Of a DNA stretch of 47,558 nt, positions 27,399 to 37,350 are shown piece by piece. The stretch is taken from NCBI GenBank assembly GCA_021604525.1, contig BQJD01000028.1, positions 1 through 47,558 on the forward strand. Reading direction: 5' to 3'. Origin of the DNA: a marine bacterium B5-7 (GTDB taxonomy: Bacteria; Pseudomonadota; Gammaproteobacteria; Arenicellales; CAJQKF01). The position numbers and the translations under genes are program-made. How positions within the stretch are numbered: the stretch's first letter is position 1; each line of letters starts with the position of its first letter. The notes below the pieces were generated by a model, which saw only the letters and a list, made by a program, of their open reading frames with translations, was not told where the DNA came from and ran no database searches.

Positions 27399-28770
27399 AT
27401 TGTTCACGATATTTGCGCACGATGTGAAGGGCGATAACGTTAAGAACCAGGGTGACCAGAAAGAGAGATATCCCGAGTGCAAATGCGGCCAGGGTTTTTG
27501 GGCTGTCAAATTCCTGATCGCCCACTAAAAGCGTGACGATTTGAACAGTTACCGTGGTGACACTATCGAGTGGATTGATTGTCAGATTTGCTGCGAGACC
27601 TGCCGCCATGACGACAATCATGGTCTCGCCGATGGCGCGCGATGCAGCTAACAGCACCCCACCTGCTATACCGGGTAAAGCAGCCGGTATGACAACCTGA
27701 CGTATGGTCTCAGAATGCGTTGCACCAATGCCTAAAGATGCGTCCCGTAGCGACTGTGGGACTGCGTTTATAACATCGTCAGACAGTGATGAAACGAATG
27801 GGATTATCATTACTCCCATCACAAGACCGGCTGCCAGCGCGCTTTCCGAAGATACCTCAAGCCCTAACAAGCCACCTGAATCACGTATGAAAGGCGCTAC
27901 GGTCAACGCTGCAAAGAAGCCATAAACAACGGTCGGTATACCCGCAAGTATTTCCAGTATGGGTTTGGCGATTGCGCGAAGCCTGGCACTTGCATACTCA
28001 GATAGATAAATGGCGGACATCAAACCAATCGGAACTGCTACCAGTAGTGCGATAAATGAAATAAGCAGTGTTCCGGTAAGCAACGGGATAGCACCGAAGG
28101 CGCCGGATGAGCCAACCTGGTCCGTACGAATTGCAGTTTGCGGACTCCACTCGGTACCGAACAGGAATTGGGTTATCGGTATTTGATCAAAAAATCGTAT
28201 GGCCTCGAACAGCACCGATAAAACGATTCCGATGGTGGTCAAAATTGCAATTGATGAACAGATAACCAGCAAACCGCGAATAATGTTTTCAACGGTATTG
28301 CGGGCACGAAAATCAGGTGAGATTAATCGTAAGGCCATGATCCCACCGAAGATGGCGATTGCCAGTACGATAACAACAAGAGCCATGCGACTGAGCGACT
28401 TGAGTTCCTTGTAGTGCTTTGCCGCGGCAGCAATCCCGAGAGATATCTCACCGGATGTGATTCGACCTTCTGCGTAGTTTCGTATGTCGTTTATGACAAG
28501 ACCAATTCTTTGCTCGTTAAGGTCGGTTATTGCAGACGGCAAGTCAGCAATAACAATATTGGTAATGATTGTGCTTTGCAGGGCCAGCCACAAAACAAGT
28601 ACTGCCAGGGCTGGAATGCTGCACCAGATCGCAGTCCATGCACCATAGTAATGGGGCAGGGAATGAAGGTGATTTGAAGATGCGCTGACCGTAAGGGCAC
28701 GTTTGCGACCATAGTGGTACGCAATGGTCGTTAGTCCCAGAATTGCCAGTACAACGAAATAGACAGGCAT
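27391..28770 (-). CDS. pstC: Phosphate ABC transporter permease PstC
   Basis: The protein has 459 residues from ATG 28770; a TTG seven codons earlier is less likely. Several N-terminal helices and a soluble loop precede the permease domain, with the coupling motif DASLGIGATHSETIRQVVIPAALPG. It is the second membrane subunit of the high-affinity phosphate importer. A perfect 8-base hairpin lies between pstS and pstC, which could lower downstream expression relative to pstS. Confidence 0.95.
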   Translation of the reverse strand: MPVYFVVLAILGLTTIAYHYGRKRALTVSASSNHLHSLPHYYGAWTAIWCSIPALAVLVLWLALQSTIITNIVIADLPSAITDLNEQRIGLVINDIRNYAEGRITSGEISLGIAAAAKHYKELKSLSRMALVVIVLAIAIFGGIMALRLISPDFRARNTVENIIRGLLVICSSIAILTTIGIVLSVLFEAIRFFDQIPITQFLFGTEWSPQTAIRTDQVGSSGAFGAIPLLTGTLLISFIALLVAVPIGLMSAIYLSEYASARLRAIAKPILEILAGIPTVVYGFFAALTVAPFIRDSGGLLGLEVSSESALAAGLVMGVMIIPFVSSLSDDVINAVPQSLRDASLGIGATHSETIRQVVIPAALPGIAGGVLLAASRAIGETMIVVMAAGLAANLTINPLDSVTTVTVQIVTLLVGDQEFDSPKTLAAFALGISLFLVTLVLNVIALHIVRKYREQYD

Positions 28771-28792
28771 GATAAATATCTCGTTAAGCAAC

Positions 28793-28821
28793 GACGGTCG
28801 ATTGCTATGAAACCGACCGTC
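28793..28821 (-). terminator. Intercistronic hairpin between pstS and pstC
   Basis: GACGGTCG (28793-28800) and CGACCGTC (28814-28821) form a perfect 8-base stem with a 13-base loop. No T-tract follows, so it is more likely a processing or attenuation element that keeps pstS message more abundant than pstCAB than a full terminator. This interpretation is inferred from other pst operons. Confidence 0.45.
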
Positions 28822-28867
28822 ATGGCATTTCAGCGTTCACAGCTTCACAATTTGCTGAATCTTGATG

Positions 28868-29911
28868 CTATAAACCCTTAAGCGGTGTCAGGTTGGCTGC
28901 ATCTGCGGCAAACCTGGCACGCTCATCAGTTGGCATCGGAATTAGCCCTTTATCCGCCAGATAGCCTTCATCGCCCCATGCTTTTTCACTGGTAAATTCT
29001 GCTAGATAGCCTTCGATACCAGGAACCGACCCGATGTGGGCCTTCTTCACGTAGAAGTACAAAGCACGTGAGACAGGGTAGGATCCATCCGAGATGTTTT
29101 CGAATTCCGGCTCTACACCATTGATCACCGAACCCTGGACCTTGTCCGAATTTTGGTCGAGGAAGCTGAAGCCGAAAACACCGAATGCATCGGGGTTGGC
29201 ATCCAGTTTCTGGATGATGAGGTTGTCGTTCTCGCCCGCTTCGATGTAGGCACCGTCTTCGCGAACCGTGTGACAGGCAGCTTTGTAGCCTAGATTATCG
29301 GACTTCTTCATATCCTTGATCATGTCAAAGGATTTACAACCGCCTTCAAGAGCCAGTTCAGCGAATGCATCACGGGTACCGGATGTTGGTGGCGGGCCAA
29401 GAACTTCGATCCTGATGGCAGGAAGATCCGGATTTACATCGTTCCAGGTTGTGTGCGGATTGGTAACGAGATTTCCAGAGCCGTTCGGATCAGGTACCTC
29501 CTTGGCTAGTGCCAGAAAGATGTCTCTAAGGCTAAGCTCCATACGTTCGGCAGATTTGGAGTTCGCCAGAACAATACCGTCGTAACCGATTTGAATCTCG
29601 ATAATCTCATCAACACCGTTACTGGCGCACTTGTCGATTTCCGACTGTTTGATACGGCGCGAGGAATTGGTGATATCAGGATGTTCGATACCTACGCCGG
29701 CACAGAACAGCTTCAGACCGCCACCGGAGCCGGTCGACTCGATCTTCGGTGTTTTCATGTCGCTGGTTTTACCGAAATATTCCGCAACGACCGTGGCAAA
29801 AGGATAAACCGTAGACGAACCGACAATCGACACATAGTCTCTGGACGCGGCCTGTGTCGTCGTGCTGCTGATGGCCAGCGCCACCGCGAGTGCAATAGGT
29901 TTGTTAAGCAT
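28868..29911 (-). CDS. pstS: Phosphate-binding periplasmic protein PstS
   Basis: The protein has 347 residues from ATG 29911, chosen because GGAG lies 5-8 bases upstream. The signal peptide (PIALAVALAISSTTTQA) is followed by the phosphate-binding start YVSIVGSSTVYPFATVVAEYFG and the PPTSGTRDAF loop. It captures phosphate in the periplasm for PstCAB. A Pho box lies about 70 bases upstream of the start, so expression is under PhoB control. Confidence 0.96.
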   Translation of the reverse strand: MLNKPIALAVALAISSTTTQAASRDYVSIVGSSTVYPFATVVAEYFGKTSDMKTPKIESTGSGGGLKLFCAGVGIEHPDITNSSRRIKQSEIDKCASNGVDEIIEIQIGYDGIVLANSKSAERMELSLRDIFLALAKEVPDPNGSGNLVTNPHTTWNDVNPDLPAIRIEVLGPPPTSGTRDAFAELALEGGCKSFDMIKDMKKSDNLGYKAACHTVREDGAYIEAGENDNLIIQKLDANPDAFGVFGFSFLDQNSDKVQGSVINGVEPEFENISDGSYPVSRALYFYVKKAHIGSVPGIEGYLAEFTSEKAWGDEGYLADKGLIPMPTDERARFAADAANLTPLKGL

Positions 29912-29958
29912 AATTAGCTCCATAAGTTTCAAGATGGAGCGAATTATGGGAACTGATT

Positions 29959-29998
29959 GTTACAGGGATGTTGGTTTAATGTGACAGGAAAATGACAG
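29959..29998 (-). promoter_or_regulatory. Pho box array upstream of pstS
   Basis: Read on the minus strand, CTGTCAT-TTTC-CTGTCAC (29998-29981) matches the 7-4-7 Pho box almost exactly. A further unit, CTGTAAC (29965-29959), lies in the same 11-base register two units on. This is where PhoB would bind to activate the pst operon. Confidence 0.9.
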
Positions 29999-30157
29999 CA
30001 GGTTAGTCAGTCAACATGTGCGTCTTATGCGCAAAAAATCATACGTTCTGTTAGTGCAACATCTGCACCTGACCTAAAGGGATTCGCTTAACCAGCAATC
30101 ATAATAACGAATCTTATGGTCAGATGAGTCAGGACAATCGTGATGTGTTTTAAACTG

Positions 30158-31510
30158 CTATTTGATTATCGATTGTGCGGAATCGACTTCAACAAAGTCG
30201 TCCAGGGGAACAATCTCGGCACGATCTTTTGGGAAGATACAGGTGAATGTGCTTCCATGGCCGGGTTCGCTATCAATTTTAAGTCTTGCACCATGACGAA
30301 TCAGCACATGCTTGACAATGGCAAGACCGAGGCCGGTACCCCCTTTGTCGCGGGATCGACCCACATCAACACGGTAAAATCGTTCAGTCAGTCGCGGTAT
30401 ATGATGCGCTTCGATTCCCACCCCGGTATCCATCACCGAGAAACAGGGTTCATCACCACTTAACCACCAGTGCAAGTTGATGCGCCCGTTTTCAGGTGTA
30501 TAGCGAACCGCATTGTAAACAAGATTGGAGAAGGCGCTTTCGATCTCCGAAGCATTCGCGTTAAGACCAAGAGTCGCAGTAACCTCAGCGCTTATGTCAT
30601 GACCGGGATCGCCGCTTACCGAGTCGGCACCGTCTACGATGCGCTCAATCATCTGTGCGATATTCACAATTTCCTGGCCTTCAGATCGATCGCGTGTTTC
30701 CAGTCTCGATAACGTTAACAGATCTTCCACTATCCCTTTCAACCGTGTTGATTGACGATACACTTGTGTGAGAATCGGCTTCCATTGTTCAAGATCATCG
30801 TCATCATCCGCATCCAGAATGGTTTCCATATAGCCATGAACAACGGTTAGCGGCGTGCGCAATTCATGTGAGGCGTTGGCAACAAAGTCGCGGCGTACAT
30901 TTTCAAGCTGATTAAGTCGGGTAATGTCACGTGCCTGTATCAGATGTTTACCTTTGCCATATGGCACCACGCGGATTTCAAGAGAGATGCTGTAGTCGAC
31001 CGGCGCCGGGATCTGCAAGGGACGTGTGTAATCGCCACCCTCGATATATGCATGAAACACGAGGTCGTCGATATAGTCATGGATTCCCAACGCCTGCTCA
31101 CGATTCTTGCCGATGCCAAGAAGCTGGCTTGCAACCGAGTTTGCCCATTCCACCATCCAGTTTTCATCAAGCACTACGGTCGCATCGGGTAATGCGTGCG
31201 TGGACTCCTGAAAACCGCCCAGTATGTTGCGTAGTCTTTTCTTACGGGATTTGCCGCGGTTGCGGATCTCGGTGGTCTCGCTGGTTAACGGATCCCAAAT
31301 GCCAACTCGATAAGGCGCAGGTTCCCGTTTGGGGTGGGCGATCCAGTTTCTGAACCGATAGAGCTGGAAAAACAACCAGGAGATATATGTCGCAAGGCCA
31401 ACGGCGACTGGAATAGCGCCGGTATTGGTGACGATCCCGACGACGACTAATATCAGTGCGATCAGTGCGACAAGAGCAATTTCGACAAGAGTATTATCAG
31501 GCTGCGGCAT
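30158..31510 (-). CDS. phoR: Phosphate regulon sensor kinase PhoR
   Basis: The protein has 450 residues. Two N-terminal membrane helices ([33 protein letters not shown]) and a PAS-like sensor domain ([19 protein letters not shown]) precede the kinase core: the phosphorylated His215 in ASHELRTPL, the N box, DTGVGI and [10 protein letters not shown]. It phosphorylates PhoB when phosphate is scarce. ATG 31510 overlaps the phoB stop by 14 bases. It lies downstream of phoB, in the same orientation as the pst operon. Confidence 0.95.
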   Translation of the reverse strand: MPQPDNTLVEIALVALIALILVVVGIVTNTGAIPVAVGLATYISWLFFQLYRFRNWIAHPKREPAPYRVGIWDPLTSETTEIRNRGKSRKKRLRNILGGFQESTHALPDATVVLDENWMVEWANSVASQLLGIGKNREQALGIHDYIDDLVFHAYIEGGDYTRPLQIPAPVDYSISLEIRVVPYGKGKHLIQARDITRLNQLENVRRDFVANASHELRTPLTVVHGYMETILDADDDDDLEQWKPILTQVYRQSTRLKGIVEDLLTLSRLETRDRSEGQEIVNIAQMIERIVDGADSVSGDPGHDISAEVTATLGLNANASEIESAFSNLVYNAVRYTPENGRINLHWWLSGDEPCFSVMDTGVGIEAHHIPRLTERFYRVDVGRSRDKGGTGLGLAIVKHVLIRHGARLKIDSEPGHGSTFTCIFPKDRAEIVPLDDFVEVDSAQSIIK

Positions 31511-32204
31511 GGGGGTTGGGGCCGATGGAGAACCGATAGCCAGCCCCCCGTACTGTTTGCAACAGCGAGTCGGCACCAAAAGGTTCCAGCGCTTTGCGCA
31601 AGCGCCTTATATGTACATCGACCGTGCGCTCTTCGATATAGACATTGGTACCCCAAACCCGATCCAGAAGTCGCGACCTGGAGTAAACCTTATCCTGATG
31701 TGTCATGAAAAAGTGCAACAAACGGAATTCTGTCGGCCCCATATCAATGGGTGCATCGTTATAGCAAACGCGATGAGAGGATGGGTCGAGTGTCAGGTTT
31801 TCCGCTGATACAGCTTCTTCGGTTGCATGAGGTGCGACACGGCGGAGAACGGCCTTTATGCGCGCTATCATCTCGCGCGGTGAGAACGGTTTGCTGATGT
31901 AGTCCTCGGCGCCGGAGTCCAGTCCGCGTACCTTATCGTCCTCGTCACCCCGAGCGGTGAGCATAATAACGGGAATATCACGCGTCACTTTGTCGGCCTT
32001 GAGTGATCGGGTCAGCTCAATGCCACTGGCGCCCGGTAACATCCAGTCCATCAGGATCAAATCGGGGGGTTCATTTAACAGCAGGGAGCGGGCCAGTTCA
32101 GCGTCTCCAGCCTCAAGAACTTCGAATCCGGAGTTGCTGAGCGCCAGTGTAACCATCTGGCGAATTGCGTGTTCGTCTTCAACTATTAGGACTTTGGTTG
32201 CCAT
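31497..32204 (-). CDS. phoB: Phosphate regulon response regulator PhoB
   Basis: The protein has 235 residues. The receiver domain ([14 protein letters not shown], phosphoacceptor Asp in [13 protein letters not shown], Lys in [11 protein letters not shown]) is followed by an OmpR-type winged helix ([30 protein letters not shown]). It activates the pst operon and itself by binding Pho boxes. ATG 32204 is correct: a TTG at 32267 would place the start on top of the Pho box. Confidence 0.97.
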   Translation of the reverse strand: MATKVLIVEDEHAIRQMVTLALSNSGFEVLEAGDAELARSLLLNEPPDLILMDWMLPGASGIELTRSLKADKVTRDIPVIMLTARGDEDDKVRGLDSGAEDYISKPFSPREMIARIKAVLRRVAPHATEEAVSAENLTLDPSSHRVCYNDAPIDMGPTEFRLLHFFMTHQDKVYSRSRLLDRVWGTNVYIEERTVDVHIRRLRKALEPFGADSLLQTVRGAGYRFSIGPNPHAAA

Positions 32205-32249
32205 GATATTCGTCGTTCGATTTGAAGACGTGAATTCAATCGAAGCGGT

Positions 32250-32267
32250 ATTACAGTTTGATGACAA
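32250..32267 (-). promoter_or_regulatory. Pho box upstream of phoB
   Basis: Read on the minus strand: TTGTCAT-CAAA-CTGTAAT, a 7-4-7 Pho box 46 bases before the phoB ATG. It indicates positive autoregulation of phoBR. Confidence 0.8.
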
Positions 32268-32342
32268 ACGGCAGTATGGAAAACGCGATGGAGGGAGTCA
32301 GACTATGAGATTGCCGATAACCGGTGGCGTACGGCAAGTCCC

Positions 32343-35300
32343 TTAGTTTCCTTCACCGAGTACGATTTTGTTCGGGTTATAGCCGAGTATCCTCAGGTTT
32401 TCCTTGGCAACGCTGTCGCCTTGTACCGCTGCTCGTTTGAACCATTCAACGGCCTGCTTCATGTCCCCTTCAACGCCCTGTCCATTGGCGTACATTACGC
32501 CGAGATTGGTTTGCGCCCCGGAATAGCCCTGTTCCGCTGACCGAAAATACCATTTGGCCGCTTCGGAATAGTCGGGATCGACGATAAGTCCGTCCTCATA
32601 ATATGAACCAAGGTCGGCCTGGGCCCATGCCGCGCCCTGCTTGGCGGCAAGACGAATGGGTTCGAGTGCAGCCAGGAACCATTTGCGCGCCGCGGCACGG
32701 TTTGGTTCAACACCACGACCATTCTGGTACATCACCGCCAAACGGAACTGTGCGCGCGCATTGCCGTTTTCGGCCAGAGGTCGCAGGAAGCTATAAGCCT
32801 CAGCATAGTTGCCGCGATAGTAAGCGGAGATACCGGCCTGCAAGCTCATTTCTGCCTGACTGCTTGCGGCATTTTGAGCCGCCTGCTGGCTGCGTTCAGC
32901 GTTCTGAAGTGCAACCTTTTCCTCATTCGCCAGGCGGCGACGGGTTTCGATTTGTTCACGAACCACCGGAATATCCTGATTGGCTGGATCGACAGCCGCT
33001 GCGGTAGTCAGATTTCGGCCGGCAAGATCGAAGTCGTTGGTGGCCAGGGCCTGACGTGCCTGACTGACAAATTGTGATGCAATCGATTCGATACCGGCAT
33101 TGGCGGCCACATTGCCTGGATCGATTTTGAGAATTTCACGATAGAAAAACAGCGCGTTATCCAAAGGTGGCTCGACCATTTTTCCTGAATCGAAACTCGA
33201 TGTTGCGTTAGCTAAAAGTGATCGCAATGTTTCGACTTTCTGCTGTTCGGCCTGCTGACGTTCAGCCTCAGCCTGCGCTTCGCGTTGTGCCGCTTGCGCT
33301 TCTTCCTGAGCCTTGCGTCGAGCCGCTTCCGCCTCGAGTTCACGATTCAGGCGAATCTGTGCGATCTCGCTTCTTACCCGGGATATGTCGCTATTTGCAT
33401 CGTCAATACTGATGACTTTGGCGATTTCCGTCTCAGCCGTATCAAGGTCACCCTGTTGAAGCGCGCTATCCGCGCGTTCGATGAGTTGAGTGGTAATGTT
33501 CCGGATACCTTCAAGAGCTTCGGCGTTTTCAGGATCCATATTCAGGATTTCACGAAAACTCGCTAATGCGTTGGCGTTCTCCGGTGTTGTTAGCTGACCG
33601 TTTCCGAGGTGCGTATGTGCCTCCATGAAGTATGGTTCAAGACGGCGTTCCAATGCGTCGAGTTTGCGCAGTTCGGTGAATCGTTGCGTATCTGTGGGTG
33701 CCGTGATCTCGGAAGCAGATTCGAGTACAACTGTGGGCTCTGATTGAGCGGTGGTAACTGTTTGTTCTGTTTTTGTGCCAGGTTGGATGTCCGCCCGAAT
33801 ATCTTTCGGAACCACATTAATTTGCGGCAGGGCATCGTTCTGTGTTGTGCGGTTTTGTCCACTCTGATCATTATCAAGCCACAGATATGCACCCAGGAGT
33901 GCAAGCAAAATGACTCCAACCCACAGAATAGGATGACCGAGTAGCCCGACGATAACATGACCTCGACGCACCGTATCGATCTCGGCATCATCGTCAAACC
34001 AGTCTGCCTTGCCATGCCGATCATTCCGTTCGAGATCGTTATGAAGCGGGGTATCTTCTGGGGGTGGCGGCGATAAGGGTTGTTCGGGTGTTGTTACCGG
34101 TGCCTTTGTAGCTGGTGCTTTTAATATAGGCGCCTGCGATACGGGATCATTGTTTTTAAGGGTGACCGAAGGCGTTGTTTTAACAATGGGTGTTTTCACC
34201 GGCGGTTGGGCAACGGTGCTCAATGTCGACAGAGAATCGATACTTGAGGACCTGTTTTCCTGTGGTAAATTTCGCCCCTTGTTGTGAAATAGATTAGCTT
34301 TGGGCTTAGTGCGGGATGTTGACCCGGTTGCATTCTCGACCGACTTCATGGCTTGAGTCGATGCCGAAGACGTCCATTGCGATGTCGATTTCCCTGGTAC
34401 ATCCGCAGATTCGGGTTTGTTATGACGAACAGTCGGGATTTTTGCAGATTCTTTCCTGGTGTTAATTGTTGTTGAGGTACTCGAATCAAGCATTTCCAGG
34501 GCTGATTCTGCAGATGCCGGTCGATCGTCTGGTTGTGGCGACAGCATCCAGCGAATTACCTGCAACAGTTCAGGACGGTATTGCTCCTGTAGCGGCGCTA
34601 ATTGTTCGTCTAATGGATCAACACGTCCGGTACTGACCGCACCACTACGGCGAGCTGCGTGAACAGGGGGTTGTCCAGTCATGCTATGTAGCAGGACGGC
34701 AGCAAGCGAATATAAATCGCTCGCCGGAAGCATTTCAGCCTCGGAGCGGATTCGCTCGATTGGCAGATACAGGTACTCCGGTTTATGGGGCTCCGTATGA
34801 AAGGATGGACCGACACTGTTGAAGCCGATCATGATGGCATCGCCATCGCCGTCCAGCAGGATCGAGTCGGACTGAATGCCAAGGTGGAGCAGATTGGAAC
34901 GATGTGGAGCAATGAGAAAGCTGAGACAGCTTTTTAGCCAGCTTTCGATATTTGCGCCGGGAACCCGTTTGCCGCTTTCAAGAACATCTTTCAATGTGCA
35001 ACGATAATCGAAAACTGACACATAATATTCCGTGTCGTTCTGTTCGATGGTTGCTACAACACGTCCCTTGGCATTATATCTGGACAATGTTTGAGCCAGA
35101 CGTTTGAAACGAGTCAATCCGTATTCGAATTCGTTGCTGACGGTTTCGTCGCGGAGCATGACCGAGACATTGTCGAGATCCCGAACACTGATATCTTCGG
35201 GGAAGTATTCCTGAATGATTAATGATCGACGGTTATCGGAATCTGACGCCGTGTAGGCATAGCCGCTGAAGCTGCCACATACCAGTTTGCCGATAACGAG

Positions 35301-35453
35301 ATCATCGATACGCGATCCGCCATTTAACGGGCGTGATGAATATTCAGCAACACCAACCGCGTCGATGGGTCGATCGTTCGGGGTACTGTCTGCTTGTTTA
35401 TCGGTACGGTTATCGTCCAATGGTCTCGTTCCGCGAAACTTCTGGTGTTTCAA
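32343..35453 (-). CDS. Membrane pseudokinase with coiled coil and Sel1 repeats
   Basis: The protein has 1036 residues. Residues about 50-325 have a protein-kinase fold, but the key residues are replaced: the ATP-binding Lys of the VAIKEY strand is Gln81 (LIIQEYFPED), HRDxKxxN reads HLGIQSDS (190-197), and DFG reads GFN (210-212). It is therefore almost certainly catalytically dead. A Pro/Ser/Thr-rich linker leads to a membrane helix near 499-527. A helical, TPR-like part with an AEAARRKAQEEAQAAQREA coiled coil and four or so Sel1 repeats (about 870-1020) follow. The start is TTG 35453 or further in; a stop lies in frame just upstream. It lies upstream of phoB on the same strand, with 138 bases between. 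Confidence 0.88.
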   Translation of the reverse strand: MKHQKFRGTRPLDDNRTDKQADSTPNDRPIDAVGVAEYSSRPLNGGSRIDDLVIGKLVCGSFSGYAYTASDSDNRRSLIIQEYFPEDISVRDLDNVSVMLRDETVSNEFEYGLTRFKRLAQTLSRYNAKGRVVATIEQNDTEYYVSVFDYRCTLKDVLESGKRVPGANIESWLKSCLSFLIAPHRSNLLHLGIQSDSILLDGDGDAIMIGFNSVGPSFHTEPHKPEYLYLPIERIRSEAEMLPASDLYSLAAVLLHSMTGQPPVHAARRSGAVSTGRVDPLDEQLAPLQEQYRPELLQVIRWMLSPQPDDRPASAESALEMLDSSTSTTINTRKESAKIPTVRHNKPESADVPGKSTSQWTSSASTQAMKSVENATGSTSRTKPKANLFHNKGRNLPQENRSSSIDSLSTLSTVAQPPVKTPIVKTTPSVTLKNNDPVSQAPILKAPATKAPVTTPEQPLSPPPPEDTPLHNDLERNDRHGKADWFDDDAEIDTVRRGHVIVGLLGHPILWVGVILLALLGAYLWLDNDQSGQNRTTQNDALPQINVVPKDIRADIQPGTKTEQTVTTAQSEPTVVLESASEITAPTDTQRFTELRKLDALERRLEPYFMEAHTHLGNGQLTTPENANALASFREILNMDPENAEALEGIRNITTQLIERADSALQQGDLDTAETEIAKVISIDDANSDISRVRSEIAQIRLNRELEAEAARRKAQEEAQAAQREAQAEAERQQAEQQKVETLRSLLANATSSFDSGKMVEPPLDNALFFYREILKIDPGNVAANAGIESIASQFVSQARQALATNDFDLAGRNLTTAAAVDPANQDIPVVREQIETRRRLANEEKVALQNAERSQQAAQNAASSQAEMSLQAGISAYYRGNYAEAYSFLRPLAENGNARAQFRLAVMYQNGRGVEPNRAAARKWFLAALEPIRLAAKQGAAWAQADLGSYYEDGLIVDPDYSEAAKWYFRSAEQGYSGAQTNLGVMYANGQGVEGDMKQAVEWFKRAAVQGDSVAKENLRILGYNPNKIVLGEGN

Positions 35454-35835
35454 GGCAGGTCATTTTGTGGCGTACATGCCGATTGGAGGTAGGGCACGGC
35501 GCTGTGTGTCTGGTTTCACAAGTATCGTCACCAAAGGGCTTGAGATTCTCGTTTTCGAATCCTCGCATCAAAAAGACTGGGATAATCGCCGCATTCTCCT
35601 AATGATAACGGTATTGTTGCAGAAATTGAATACACTAAATCCAATAGTAAAGAACCAGTAAAAAGATTGCCGGAAAATATTTCGATACTACTGCCAGGAA
35701 TCCCGGGACAGGGCGTATCCACCTGTCGAACGCCCGGTCAATCTTGATAGACTCAATCAGTCTTGAAAAACGGTCCACATGTTCATGCCATTCCCCGGTG
35801 TGTGGTGTGTCGCCAAAATCTGAACAATTAACAAT
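35454..35835. other. Intergenic region, no supported gene
   Basis: This stretch lies between the divergent pseudokinase and aminotransferase genes. Short reading frames on both strands have no recognisable protein features and no ribosome sites. Nothing else is seen beyond presumed promoters. Confidence 0.5.
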
Positions 35836-37014
35836 ATGAAAAGAAAAATCCTTTCTGCGTCGGCACGAATTCAGAACGTTCAGACGCCGATTATCCCCGT
35901 TATTGGGGAGATGATACGTACCCATCCCGGCACAATTTCACTGGGGCAGGGCGTGGTTTACTACGATCCGCCACCGGGTGTCGCCGAATATGCGGCTGCT
36001 GCCATGGCTGATCCCGTCAATCACCGCTATCAACCGGTCGAAGGCATCGATGCCTTACGCGCTGTGCTTGTGGATAAACTCAATCGTGAGAATAAAATTG
36101 ACTGTGCCGATTCCACGGTTGTGGTAACTGCAGGCAGTAATATGGGATTTTTCAATGCCATATTGGCGATATGTGATGTCGGAGATGAGGTCATCCTCTT
36201 GACCCCGTGGTATTTCAACCACGAAATGGCAATCAGAATCGCCGGCTGCCAACCGATGGGCGTTGCGACCGATGCAGATTTCCAGCCCGACATCGCATCA
36301 ATCGAGGCGAAAATAACAAACAAGACACGGGCAATCGTAACCATATCCCCCAATAACCCCACCGGTGCAGTCTACACGCCGGACATACTCGATGCCGTGA
36401 ATGCGTTATGCGCAGAGCGCGGTATTTACCACATCAGCGACGAAGCCTACGAATATTTTGTCTATGGTGACGTAGCTCACCACTCGCCAGCGTCTCGAAA
36501 AGCAACAGAAGACCACACCATCTCGCTATTTTCGCTCAGTAAAAGCTACTCTCTCGCCAGTTGGCGAATCGGCTACATGGTGATTCCCGATCACCTCGCC
36601 GAATCAGTACGCAAAATTCAGGACACCAATGTCATCTGTCCCCCGGTTATCAGTCAGTACGCCGCGCTGCACGCGCTGAAATCCGGCTATGAATACTGCC
36701 GACCAATGATCAAGCGCATTGCAGATGTGCGCCAACATCTGTATCAAGCCCTTGAGGACGTACCAGGAATTGCGGCCAACCACGCAGATGGCGCCTTTTA
36801 TGTCTTTCTTGAAATTCCCGGTGATAATAGAATTGACATCGAGATTGTTAGCGAATTGGTGAAGGATTTCGGCGTCGCTGCCATACCGGGCAGCGCATTT
36901 GGGATCGAATCGGGTACTTACCTGCGGGTATCCTACGGCGCGTTGGAACCCGACGCGGTGAAGCGCGGAATTGACTGCCTCTGTGACGGCCTTCGTAGCA
37001 TAGTTACTCGCTAG
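35836..37014 (+). CDS. PLP-dependent class I/II aminotransferase
   Basis: The protein has 392 residues. The cofactor Lys236 sits in SLSKSYSLASWRIGYM. NPTGAVY and SDEAYEYFVYG are the usual PLP-contacting loops, and YLRVSYGA near the end carries the Arg that binds the substrate carboxylate. It transfers an amino group between an amino acid and a 2-oxo acid; aspartate-type or aromatic preference cannot be decided by eye. The ribosome site is weak, but the start fits the family. It is not part of an obvious operon; the tRNA-Ser follows at 147 bases. Confidence 0.92.
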   Translation: MKRKILSASARIQNVQTPIIPVIGEMIRTHPGTISLGQGVVYYDPPPGVAEYAAAAMADPVNHRYQPVEGIDALRAVLVDKLNRENKIDCADSTVVVTAGSNMGFFNAILAICDVGDEVILLTPWYFNHEMAIRIAGCQPMGVATDADFQPDIASIEAKITNKTRAIVTISPNNPTGAVYTPDILDAVNALCAERGIYHISDEAYEYFVYGDVAHHSPASRKATEDHTISLFSLSKSYSLASWRIGYMVIPDHLAESVRKIQDTNVICPPVISQYAALHALKSGYEYCRPMIKRIADVRQHLYQALEDVPGIAANHADGAFYVFLEIPGDNRIDIEIVSELVKDFGVAAIPGSAFGIESGTYLRVSYGALEPDAVKRGIDCLCDGLRSIVTR

Positions 37015-37160
37015 ATAAGGGCGTTGCCTTCAGACCTTGTCTGGTTTAACCTTGCGCGCCTTAGCCAATAAGGCTGTTGAAGTCGATCATTTTTGAAAAA
37101 TGATTCGCTCGGATCAGGAGTCAGTTGCAAGATTCGGACAATGTCCGACAGACGAAATAC

Positions 37161-37251
37161 GGAGAGGTGGCCGAGTGGTTGAAGGCGCACGCCTGGAAAG
37201 TGTGTATACGTTAATAGCGTATCGAGGGTTCGAATCCCTCTCTCTCCGCCA
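37161..37251 (+). tRNA. tRNA-Ser (anticodon GGA)
   Basis: The 91-base gene folds as a class II tRNA: acceptor GGAGAGG pairs with TCTCTCC, the anticodon stem CACGC/GTGTG holds the loop CTGGAAA (anticodon GGA), a long variable arm follows, and the T arm GAGGG-TTCGAAT-CCCTC is intact. The discriminator base is G and CCA is encoded. A hairpin terminator follows directly. The last 19 bases are repeated at 37419-37437. Confidence 0.95.
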
Positions 37252-37255
37252 GAAA

Positions 37256-37292
37256 CAAATAAGGCCCTCTTGCAGGGCTTTATTTGTTTCTT
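37256..37292 (+). terminator. Terminator after tRNA-Ser
   Basis: CAAATAAGGCCCT (37256-37268) pairs with AGGGCTTTATTTG (37274-37286), with one G-T mismatch, across a 5-base loop; a T-rich GTTTCTT tail follows. This is a convincing rho-independent terminator for the tRNA transcript. Confidence 0.8.
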
Positions 37293-37350
37293 GGGTCAAG
37301 ATGTATTCGAAGCCTCGAATGAAAGATGGGTTCGACCAGCCAACGCGACT

